From assembly GCF_004006235.1 (NCBI RefSeq), contig NZ_CP034753.1, positions 2,976,001 through 3,040,000 on the forward strand: a stretch of 64,000 nt of DNA, written 5' to 3'. Shown piece by piece: positions 7,849-15,066 of the stretch; position 1 is the first letter of the stretch, and each line of letters begins with the position of its first letter. The notes beneath the pieces were generated by a model that saw only the letters and a program-made list of their open reading frames with translations, ran no database searches and had not been told where the DNA came from. This stretch comes from Agromyces sp. LHK192. Its GTDB lineage: Bacteria > Actinomycetota > Actinomycetes > Actinomycetales > Microbacteriaceae. The translations under genes and the position numbers were made by a program.

Positions 7849-10650
7849 ATGAACGCCCCCGATCGACCGCTCCGAGCCGGCCGCCGGCCGAGCCGGGTCG
7901 CGGCCATCGTCCTCGGAGCCGCGCTCGCGGTGTCCGCCGTCGCGGCCGCACCACCGGCCCAGGCGCTCGAGGGAGCGCCGACCGTCGTGAGTATCACGTT
8001 CGACGACTCGAACGAGAACCAGATGACCGCTGCCTCGATCCTCGAGGCCAGCGGCCTGCACGCCACGTTCTACACCCTCAGCGGGTTCATCGGCCAACCC
8101 GGCCACCAGAGCCTCGCCCAACTGCAGCAGCTCGCCGCCGCGGGGCACGAGATCGGCTCCCACACCGTGACGCACCCGGACATGGCGACCCTCAGCGAGA
8201 ACGAGGCGATGAACCAGGCCTGTCAGAGTCGGGCGACGCTTTCGGCGTGGGGCTTCCAGGTGACGAGCTTCGCGTACCCCTTCGCCTCGATGAGCCCGAC
8301 GGCGAAGGAGGCGGTCGAGGCGTGCGGGTACAACAGTGCGCGGAACCTCGGTGACATCGAGACGCGATTCGGCTGCACCGGCTGCGGATTCGCGGAGGCG
8401 ATCCCGCCCGGCGACCCGTTCGAGTTGCGGGTTCCCGACATGGTCGACGCGACCTGGACCCTCGCCGACCTCCAGGCCAGCGTGACGAACGCCGAGTCCA
8501 CCACCGGCGGATGGGTCGGGCTCACGTTCCACCACGTGTGCGACGACTGCGACGTCGAGGGGTTGGAGGTCACGCCGGGGCTGTTCACCCAGTTCACGCA
8601 GTGGCTGGCGGCGCGGTCGACGACGCACAACACGACCGTCAGGACCGTGCACGAGGTCGTCGGCGGTGCCGTGAAGCCGGTGGTGGGCTCGACCCTGCCC
8701 CCGGCGCCCGGGCCCGGAGTGAACGGGGTCGCGAACCCGGGCCTCGAGGAGGTCGGGGACGACGGAGTGCCGCGCTGCTTCATGCGCGCGGGGTTCGGCA
8801 CGAACAGCCCGACCTTCTCCACGGTGTCGCCCGGGCGCACCGGACTCGTCGCGGAGCGGCTGCAGATGGCCGGGTACGTCGACGGCGATGCGAAGGCGAT
8901 CCTCACGATGGACTTCGGATCCTGTGCGCCGACCGTGACGCCCGGCCATCGGTACTCGCTGCGCGCCTGGTACACGTCGAGCGCCGTCACGCAGTTCGCG
9001 GTCTACCTGCGCAATGCGGTCGGCGGCTGGGAGTACTGGACCTCCAGTCCGTGGTTCGCGGCCGTGCCCGGGTACACGCAGGCCGTCTGGGACTCCGATC
9101 CGATCCCTGCCGGATACACCGGCATCAGCTTCGGGCTCAACCTGTTCTCGAACGGGGAGCTGGTGACCGACGACTACGCCCTCTACGACCTCGAGGGCGC
9201 ACCCGGCATCACGCTGCCGGGCATCCCGGTCGTCACCGGGACGCCCGTGGTCGGCGGGACGCTCAGCGCGGCCCCCGGAACGTGGATGCCCGTGCCCGCC
9301 GCCTTCTCGTACGAATGGCTCCGCAACGGCGTAGCGATCGCCGGCGCCACGGCGCAGACCTACACGCCCGTCGCGGCCGACCAGGGAGCGACGGTCGCGG
9401 TCCGGATCACCGGCACGCCTGCCGGTCACACGACGGCGACGGCGACCTCGTCCGGTGTGGTGGTCGGCGTCGGGGTGGTCGGGTCCGGGCAGCCGACGAT
9501 CGCGGGGATCCTGCGGGCCGGAGCGACGCTGAACGCGAGTCCGGGAGCGTGGACACCCGCCGGCGTGGTCCACGCCCATCGATGGCTCCGCGACGGCGTG
9601 GCGATCGCGGGGGCCGTCTCGCCGACGTACCGGCTGGTCAATGCCGACCGTGGCCACCGGATATCCGTCGAGGTCACCGGCTCGCTCACGGGGTACTCGC
9701 CCGTGACGCGCACCTCGGCCCAGACCGCCCCGATCCAGCCGCGGCTGCTCTCGGTGAGCCGTATCGCAGGGCCCGATCGGTTCGCGACGGCCGTCGAGAT
9801 CGCGAAGGCCTACGCGCCCGGCGTCGCCCGCGTGTACGTCGCGAACGGATTGAACTTCCCCGACGCGTTGAGCGCAGCGCCGGCCGCAGCGCACTTCGAG
9901 TCCCCCATGCTGCTGACCCTGCCCTGGGCGCTGCCCGACGTCGTGCGCGCGGAGATCGCACGCCTCGACCCGGCCGAGATCATCGTGGTCGGCGGCACCG
10001 GCTCGGTGTCCCAGTCGGTCGCCGACGCACTGGATGCGATCGCTCCCGTCACGAGGATCGCCGGCCCCGACCGCTACGCGACCTCGCGCCTCATCGCGGA
10101 CGAGGCGTTCGGCGACACGGGGGCGTCCACGGTGTTCCTGGCGACCGGCGCGAACTTCCCCGATGCGCTCGCCGCCGCCCCCGCGGCGAGTCGGGCGAAC
10201 GGGCCGACCGTGCTCGTCCCGAGCGGGGCGCCGGCGCTCGACGCAGCCACCCGCGCCCTCCTCGTCGACCTCGGCGCCACGACGGTGAAGATCGCCGGCG
10301 GGCCCGCGTCCGTCTCGATCGCGACGGCCGCGTCGGCCGATGGGATTCCGGGGGTCGCCGTCACCCGACTCGCCGGGCCCGATCGGTACGCGACCGCTTC
10401 GGCGATCGTCCTCGATTCGTTCGGCGCGGCGCCGACGTCCTACCTCGCGACCGGCTCCAACTTCCCCGACGCACTCGTCGGCGCGGCGCTCGCCGGCTGG
10501 AAGGATGCTCCGATCCACCTCACGCCGGGCGAATGCCTCGCGCCGACGGCCGCAACCGGCTTGGAGCACCTCGAGAGCGATGCGCTGGTCCTGTTCGGCG
10601 GAGAGGCCTCACTCGGCGCCGACGTCGCCGCGCTGCGTGTGTGCGGGTGA
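7849..10650 (+). CDS. Secreted NodB-family polysaccharide deacetylase with cell-wall-binding repeats
   Basis: 933 residues. A Sec signal peptide ends near AQA-LE (residue 39). The NodB deacetylase domain follows: the metal/catalytic pair in TFDD (51-53), the metal-binding SHTVTHPD (His105, His109), and FAYPF in place of RxPxG, as seen in IcaB/PgaB-like poly-GlcNAc deacetylases. A beta-rich region (about 290-450) resembles a carbohydrate-binding module. Two Ig-like repeats with EWLRNGVAIAGA / RWLRDGVAIAGA follow, then three cell-wall-binding repeat 2 units (PF04122 type) each opening with IAGPDR or LAGPDR and carrying NFPDAL. Strong AGGGAGGA site before ATG; 54 bases after glmS. Likely trims N-acetyl groups from the exported polymer while held on the wall. 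Family functions are known; the substrate is inferred. Confidence 0.92.
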   Translation: MNAPDRPLRAGRRPSRVAAIVLGAALAVSAVAAAPPAQALEGAPTVVSITFDDSNENQMTAASILEASGLHATFYTLSGFIGQPGHQSLAQLQQLAAAGHEIGSHTVTHPDMATLSENEAMNQACQSRATLSAWGFQVTSFAYPFASMSPTAKEAVEACGYNSARNLGDIETRFGCTGCGFAEAIPPGDPFELRVPDMVDATWTLADLQASVTNAESTTGGWVGLTFHHVCDDCDVEGLEVTPGLFTQFTQWLAARSTTHNTTVRTVHEVVGGAVKPVVGSTLPPAPGPGVNGVANPGLEEVGDDGVPRCFMRAGFGTNSPTFSTVSPGRTGLVAERLQMAGYVDGDAKAILTMDFGSCAPTVTPGHRYSLRAWYTSSAVTQFAVYLRNAVGGWEYWTSSPWFAAVPGYTQAVWDSDPIPAGYTGISFGLNLFSNGELVTDDYALYDLEGAPGITLPGIPVVTGTPVVGGTLSAAPGTWMPVPAAFSYEWLRNGVAIAGATAQTYTPVAADQGATVAVRITGTPAGHTTATATSSGVVVGVGVVGSGQPTIAGILRAGATLNASPGAWTPAGVVHAHRWLRDGVAIAGAVSPTYRLVNADRGHRISVEVTGSLTGYSPVTRTSAQTAPIQPRLLSVSRIAGPDRFATAVEIAKAYAPGVARVYVANGLNFPDALSAAPAAAHFESPMLLTLPWALPDVVRAEIARLDPAEIIVVGGTGSVSQSVADALDAIAPVTRIAGPDRYATSRLIADEAFGDTGASTVFLATGANFPDALAAAPAASRANGPTVLVPSGAPALDAATRALLVDLGATTVKIAGGPASVSIATAASADGIPGVAVTRLAGPDRYATASAIVLDSFGAAPTSYLATGSNFPDALVGAALAGWKDAPIHLTPGECLAPTAATGLEHLESDALVLFGGEASLGADVAALRVCG

Positions 10651-10651
10651 G

Positions 10652-11434
10652 ATGCGCGCGGCCGGGGCGGCGAGGAGGGCGGGGCGGGGCGGCTCCGCAG
10701 CCCTCCTCGTCGCCGCGCTCGGCTGCGCAGCATCCTGTACACCGGTGCCGCACGATGTCGACGCGGTCGCCGCGCCTCGGGCGGACGCGCATCCGTGGCA
10801 CACCGGCATCGTCGCCACGACGTTCTGGGTCGGCGAGGTCTTCGATCCGTCGGCGCCCGACGGCAGTCAGGAGGTCTCCACCTACGACTCGGGGTGGATG
10901 GCCTCGTACGGCGGCTGCGACGGCGTCGTGACGGCCGGTTCGTGCGGGACGGAGGTGCGGTCGGAGCACGACGGATGGTTCCCGACCTCGATGACCCCGC
11001 TCGAGAACCCCTTCTACCTCGACCTGCCCTTCGACGACGTGCACGATCCCGGGGCGTTCGCGATGCGAGGCGACGTCGTGCCCTGGGCCGGGGAGCCCGA
11101 GTACCGCGATCTCGTCGACGACCCGTCCGCGAGCCTGATGAAGAACCGGTGGGTCGAGCTCCGCGCGAACGGAGCGACCTGCTTCGGTCAGGTCGAGGAC
11201 GCGGGTCCCGGGCGATACGACGATGCCGCCTACGTGTTCGGGGCCGACGACGCGAGGCCGGCGAACCGACGTTTCAACGGGGCGGGGCTGGACGTCTCCC
11301 CGGCTCTGAACGGATGCCTGCGCTTCACCGAGCTCGACGGCGACGGCGACCGCGTGGACTGGCGTTTCGTCGAGGCTGCTGACGTGCCGCCCGGCCCGTG
11401 GCTGCGGATCGTCACCACCAGCGGTGTCCGCTGA
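10652..11434 (+). CDS. Putative secreted lipoprotein of unknown function
   Basis: 260 residues, not recognised as an enzyme. The start ATG is one base after the deacetylase stop, so it is probably translationally coupled to it. The N-terminus has arginines, a hydrophobic stretch (residues 14-25) and Cys around 28-31 in GCAASC, which reads as a lipobox, although the -3 position is Ala, not Leu. The mature part is acidic and rich in Trp, Tyr and Asp, with several Cys (for example YGGCDG, GSCGTE, ATCFGQ, GCLRF) that could form disulphides outside the cell. YLDLPFDDVHD and WVELRANG suggest a compact beta-fold. Position suggests a role in assembling or holding the polysaccharide; no function is assigned. 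Confidence 0.72.
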   Translation: MRAAGAARRAGRGGSAALLVAALGCAASCTPVPHDVDAVAAPRADAHPWHTGIVATTFWVGEVFDPSAPDGSQEVSTYDSGWMASYGGCDGVVTAGSCGTEVRSEHDGWFPTSMTPLENPFYLDLPFDDVHDPGAFAMRGDVVPWAGEPEYRDLVDDPSASLMKNRWVELRANGATCFGQVEDAGPGRYDDAAYVFGADDARPANRRFNGAGLDVSPALNGCLRFTELDGDGDRVDWRFVEAADVPPGPWLRIVTTSGVR

Positions 11435-11476
11435 ACGCCTCGGCGAGAGGGTTACCCTCGACGGCCCGGGGCGGGT

Positions 11477-11482
11477 TAGCCT
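11477..11482 (+). promoter_or_regulatory. -10 box of a leaderless promoter for the GNAT gene
   Basis: TAGCCT ends seven bases before the ATG at 11490 and there is no Shine-Dalgarno sequence. This is the spacing expected when transcription starts at or next to the start codon. Confidence 0.5.
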
Positions 11483-11489
11483 TGCAGGC

Positions 11490-11942
11490 ATGGCTGAACT
11501 GCGACTCGAGGACCTGTCCGCATCGAACATCGTCGCGGCGAACCAGCTGTCGCTGAAGCCCGGACAGGAGCAGTTCATCTCCCCCGTGACGTATTCGGCG
11601 GAGTCCTCGGTCGTCGACCCGGCGACCGCGTGGCAGCGGGTCGCGCTCCTCGACGACCGCGTCGTCGGCTTCATCCACGGCAATTTCGACCCGGAGAACG
11701 AGCACGACTTCTTCCGTGCCTGCATCTGGCGCATCAACGTCGACGCCGAGGTGCAGGGCAAGGGCGTCGGCCGCTTCCTCGCGACCTCGCTGGCCGAGGA
11801 GGCCAAGCGTCGTGGAGTCGACCGCATCACCGTGCTGTGGGAGCCCGACGAGGAGGGGCCCGGCGCGTTCTTCCACCGCATCGGGTTCCGCGAGACCGGC
11901 GAGACCGCGTACGGCGACGTGATCGGCGCCCTCGAACTCTGA
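11490..11942 (+). CDS. GNAT-family N-acetyltransferase
   Basis: 150 residues, a single Gcn5-related acetyltransferase domain. The acetyl-CoA-binding loop is VQGKGVGRF (motif A, R/QxxGxG/A), preceded by the beta-strand IWRINVDAE and followed by LAEEAKRRGVDRITVLW. The N-terminal LRLEDLSASNIVAANQLSL resembles diamine/spermidine acetyltransferase-like members, but substrate cannot be told from sequence. A longer in-frame start exists at 11424; ATG 11490 is preferred because the upstream part is non-conserved in character and a -10 box lies just before 11490. It is followed eight bases later by the alkyltransferase-like gene, with which it may be co-transcribed. Confidence 0.87.
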   Translation: MAELRLEDLSASNIVAANQLSLKPGQEQFISPVTYSAESSVVDPATAWQRVALLDDRVVGFIHGNFDPENEHDFFRACIWRINVDAEVQGKGVGRFLATSLAEEAKRRGVDRITVLWEPDEEGPGAFFHRIGFRETGETAYGDVIGALEL

Positions 11943-11947
11943 ACGAC

Positions 11948-12007
11948 CGGATGCCTCGCGATCGGACGCCGCGGGACCGGACTCCACGCGATCGGATGCC
12001 TCGAGCC
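11948..12007 (+). repeat. 15-bp tandem repeat array (four units) at a start codon
   Basis: Four imperfect units: CGGATGCCTCGCGAT, CGGACGCCGCGGGAC, CGGACTCCACGCGAT, CGGATGCCTCGAGCC. Each unit is five codons (R-x-P-R-D in frame), and units 1 and 4 both contain an ATG usable as a start for the downstream gene. Confidence 0.75.
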
Positions 12008-12307
12008 GAAGGGTTCGCCGAGGCCGTCCTCGCCGTGGTCGCGGACATCCCGCCCGGATGCGTCGCGACCTACGGAGACGTCGCGGCCCTCCTCGGGTCG
12101 CGCGGCGCGCGCATGGTCGGGCAGGTCATGGCCCGGTCCGGGGCCGAGGTGCCGTGGTGGCGGGTCGTCCGCGCGAGCGGGCTGCCCCCGGCCGGCCACG
12201 CCGAACGCGCGCTGATCGAGTACGAGCGCGAGGGCACTCCCCTGCGCCCGTCGACGGACGACGGCGGCTACCGGATCGACCTGGCCGCCTGCCGCTGGCG
12301 TCCCTAG
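11951..12307 (+). CDS. Alkyltransferase-like (ATL/MGMT-fold) DNA-binding protein
   Basis: 118 residues from the first ATG, or 103 from the second at 11996. It has the DNA-binding fold of O6-alkylguanine-DNA alkyltransferase (VATYGDVAALLG, then a recognition helix GARMVGQVM), but the active-site PCHR is replaced by PWWRVV, so the acceptor Cys is Trp. This marks the ATL class, which binds alkylated guanines and flags them for nucleotide excision repair without removing the alkyl group. The extra N-terminus is entirely made of the 15-bp repeat units (MPRDR, TPRDR, TPRDR, MPRAE), so the true start may be 11996. It follows the GNAT gene by eight bases. Confidence 0.85.
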   Translation: MPRDRTPRDRTPRDRMPRAEGFAEAVLAVVADIPPGCVATYGDVAALLGSRGARMVGQVMARSGAEVPWWRVVRASGLPPAGHAERALIEYEREGTPLRPSTDDGGYRIDLAACRWRP

Positions 12308-12347
12308 GACCCGGTCGGCGTCCGCGGGCGCCCGCGCCCACCCCGGC

Positions 12348-14162
12348 TCAGGCCGGATGCCCGCCGGCCGCGGCACGCAACGCCGACTCGTCGAGCGGGA
12401 TCCCGACGGTCACGGTCGTCCCGGCCCCGGGCGGGCTCTCGACCTCGAGCGTGCCGCCGACGGCGTCGACCCGGTCCGCGATGCCGAGCATCCCGGTCCC
12501 CGCATCGATCGACGCGCCACCGTGGCCGTTGTCGCGGACGACGACCTCCAGCGCGTCGTCTCCGAGGCGGGCGCGCACCCATGCCCGCGTCGCGCCGGAG
12601 TGCTTCGCGACGTTCGCGAGCAGCTCCGCCACGGCGAAGTACGCGGTCGACTCGATGACCTCGGGCAGCCTGCCGCCGGCCTGCACGTCGACCTCGACCG
12701 GCACCGGACAGCGTCCGGCGAGCTCGGGCACGGCGAGCTCCAGCCCACCGGCGGACAGCAGGCTGGGGTGGATGCCGTGCGCGAGCTCGCGCAGTTCCCG
12801 CAGGCCTCGCGTGAGCGCGTCGATGGAGGCCTCGAGCTCGGCGACGAGCCGCTCGTCGCCGAGCTCCCTGGCACGGTCGGCCGCGAGCCGGAGACTCACT
12901 CCGAGCGAGACGAGCTGCTGCTGGGCTCCGTCGTGCAGGTCCCGCTCGATCCGGCGACGGGCCTCGTCGCCGGCCTCGACGATGCGCTGACGCGACTGGC
13001 GGACCTGTTCGAGGGTGCGCTCGATCTCCGAGCGCAACCGGCCGTTGTCGACCGAGAGGCGCAGCGCGCTCGAGACGCCGTCGAGCAGGCGCATGTTGTC
13101 GGTGAGCACGCGGTCGTGGCGGATCAGCGCGATCGGCACGCCGAGCGGCGAGGCGACGGGCAGCACGCTCTGGCTGCCGCGCGGGTCGACGTGCGGGCCG
13201 ATCGGCCGCCCGTCCGCGTCGAAGTACCCGCCCCGCTCCTCGTCCCACCAGAACACCTTCACGGACGCGTCGCGGAGGGTGCGGGCGAGCGATTCGGCCC
13301 AGAGCCCGCGATCGGCGCCCTCGCGGGTGATGCGCATGAGGTCGGCGACCCGGGCGCGCATGTTCCTGGCGTGCGAGATGCCCGCGACGAAGCTCACCGG
13401 CACCGAAGCGATCGCGATGAGCGAGATGGTCGCGAGCATCTCCTGCTGCGTGGACTGCGCGGCGTAGCTGACGGCCTGCGCCGACAGCGTGACCGCCCAC
13501 GCGAACAGGGCGAGCGGCATCAGGAACGCGACCGTCCGAGCCGGCACGCTCGCCCGGAACCACTGCACGAGGAGTCGGAACGCGATCACCAGCGCGAGCA
13601 GGCCGCCCACGATGCGGTAGGCGATGTCGAGCATCGAGAACAACGTCGGGACCTCGGCCACCTGGTACGGGTTCGGGGCGCAGTCGCAGGTCTCCGGGCC
13701 GGGCGACCCGAACAGCAGCACGGTGAGCAGGTTCACGATCGAGGCCGTGAGCGCGATGCCGGCGATCCAGCGCTCGAACCGGCCGCTCAGCCATCCCCGC
13801 GGATAGATGAGCACGAGGACACCGGTGACGACCGCCCAACCGAGGTCGACGCCGCGGACGATCGGCCACAGCCAGCCGACATCGCCGATCACGTGGTAGA
13901 TCGACTGCGGGATCCAGAGCACCACGAAGGCGATCATCAACCGCGCCGGCAGGCGGCTCGGCCCGATCTTCCAGGCGACGCCGGCGCACGCCGCGAAGAC
14001 GAGCGGCACCGCGGCGTGCAGCGTCGCGTACGCGGTCTCCGGGCGCTCGGCCTCGGGCGTCGCGAGGTATCCGGAGATCTCCATCGCGAGGCTGAGCGCC
14101 ACCGCCGCGGCGATGACGGCCGTGCGCAGCGCGATCCGGCGCTTCCGGCCGGGCGCCATCAC
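12348..14162 (-). CDS. Sensor histidine kinase, NarL/LiaS type (HisKA_3)
   Basis: 604 residues. About seven or eight membrane helices occupy residues 12-290, then a GAF-like linker (about 300-390, with VKVFWWDEERGG), then the dimerisation/phosphoacceptor domain with RRRIERDLHDGAQQQL, where the His of DLHDG is phosphorylated. The ATPase domain follows with an N-box ELLANVAKHSG, DNGHGG and GTGMLGI. Ligand unknown; the polytopic N-terminus suggests sensing in or at the membrane. It lies 13 bases downstream of its response regulator in the same orientation, so the two form an operon. It converges on the alkyltransferase-like gene. Confidence 0.93.
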   Translation of the reverse strand: MMAPGRKRRIALRTAVIAAAVALSLAMEISGYLATPEAERPETAYATLHAAVPLVFAACAGVAWKIGPSRLPARLMIAFVVLWIPQSIYHVIGDVGWLWPIVRGVDLGWAVVTGVLVLIYPRGWLSGRFERWIAGIALTASIVNLLTVLLFGSPGPETCDCAPNPYQVAEVPTLFSMLDIAYRIVGGLLALVIAFRLLVQWFRASVPARTVAFLMPLALFAWAVTLSAQAVSYAAQSTQQEMLATISLIAIASVPVSFVAGISHARNMRARVADLMRITREGADRGLWAESLARTLRDASVKVFWWDEERGGYFDADGRPIGPHVDPRGSQSVLPVASPLGVPIALIRHDRVLTDNMRLLDGVSSALRLSVDNGRLRSEIERTLEQVRQSRQRIVEAGDEARRRIERDLHDGAQQQLVSLGVSLRLAADRARELGDERLVAELEASIDALTRGLRELRELAHGIHPSLLSAGGLELAVPELAGRCPVPVEVDVQAGGRLPEVIESTAYFAVAELLANVAKHSGATRAWVRARLGDDALEVVVRDNGHGGASIDAGTGMLGIADRVDAVGGTLEVESPPGAGTTVTVGIPLDESALRAAAGGHPA

Positions 14163-14175
14163 GGGCTCGCCCCGG

Positions 14176-14841
14176 TCACCTCGCGCCGAGCAGCGTCAGG
14201 ACGGCGAGCACGCGCCGATGATGCTCCGGCGACTCCTCGAGGTCGAGCTTCTGCAGGATGGACCGGACATGCGTCTCGACGGTCTTGAGGCCGAGGAACA
14301 GCTCCTGCGCGATGCCGCCGTTCGAGTACCCCTGCGCCATGAGCTCGAGCACCGAGCGCTCGCGTTCGGTGAGCCTCGCCAGCGGGTCGTCGGCACGGGT
14401 GCGTCGCACCAGCTGCTCCACCACTTCGGGGTCGACGACGGATCCCCCGCCGGCGACCGCCTCGATCGCGCGCACGAGGGTCTGCGGTTCGGACACGCGC
14501 TCCTTGAGGAGGTATCCGGTGCCGCTGCCTGCGCCCATGACGCGCATCGCGTACTCGGGCGTCGCGTACATCGAGAGGAGGAGCACGCCGATCTCGGAAC
14601 CGGAGGAGCGCAGCGTCTCGAGGGCGACGATGCCCTCGTCGCGGAAGCTCGGCGGCATCCGGATGTCGAGCACGGCGGCGTCGACGCCGCCGGCCTCGAC
14701 GACCTCGACGAGTTCGTGCCCGGTCCCGACGGACGCGACGACCTCGATGCCGCCGCCCTCGAGGACCTTCTGGATGCCTTCGCGGAGCAGCAGCGCATCG
14801 TCTGCGATCGCCACGCGCAGCGGAGCCGTCGCCGCGTCCAT
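14176..14841 (-). CDS. Response regulator, NarL/FixJ family
   Basis: 221 residues. Receiver domain (residues 8-125) with the acidic pair in IADDALLLREG, the phospho-acceptor Asp in AAVLDIRMPP, and the conserved Lys in YLLKERV. The C-terminal LuxR-type helix-turn-helix runs from LTERERSVLELMAQGYSNGG through LGLKTVETHVRSILQKL. Partner of the HisKA_3 kinase directly downstream. The gene is divergent from the patatin-like gene across about 225 bp, so this pair is a reasonable candidate to regulate either the kinase operon itself or that neighbour; no target site was identified. Confidence 0.94.
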   Translation of the reverse strand: MDAATAPLRVAIADDALLLREGIQKVLEGGGIEVVASVGTGHELVEVVEAGGVDAAVLDIRMPPSFRDEGIVALETLRSSGSEIGVLLLSMYATPEYAMRVMGAGSGTGYLLKERVSEPQTLVRAIEAVAGGGSVVDPEVVEQLVRRTRADDPLARLTERERSVLELMAQGYSNGGIAQELFLGLKTVETHVRSILQKLDLEESPEHHRRVLAVLTLLGAR

Positions 14842-15066
14842 CGTGCCCTCCGTCTCCGACGTGCCCGATCCCCCCGGTCGACACCTCCTGATCCGGCGAG
14901 CGTACCGCGTTCCGGTGGCGGGCGACCGGTCCCCCGTTCAGGGGACAGGGGCGAGCCCGGAGGCCCGGGTCCGTGCCGTCCCCGATGCGCGTCCCGGCGC
15001 GGCGTGCCACGCTGGTCCTGCCGGGAGCACGAGCCGGTCCCCGACGATCCTCGAGGAAGGCCACGG

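Noticed and set aside
6553..10569. A 1338-codon open frame on the minus strand opposite glmS and the deacetylase gene
   Set aside because: Low-complexity Arg/Gly/Asp-rich translation with no domain; GC-rich codons leave antisense frames free of stops. The plus-strand genes have complete motif sets and ribosome-binding sites.
1922..11434. Hyaluronan-type locus (synthase plus UDP-glucose dehydrogenase)
   Set aside because: The dehydrogenase carries GGHCIP, typical of UDP-HexNAc enzymes, not the GGSCFPKD of UDP-glucose dehydrogenases, so hyaluronan is less likely, although not excluded.
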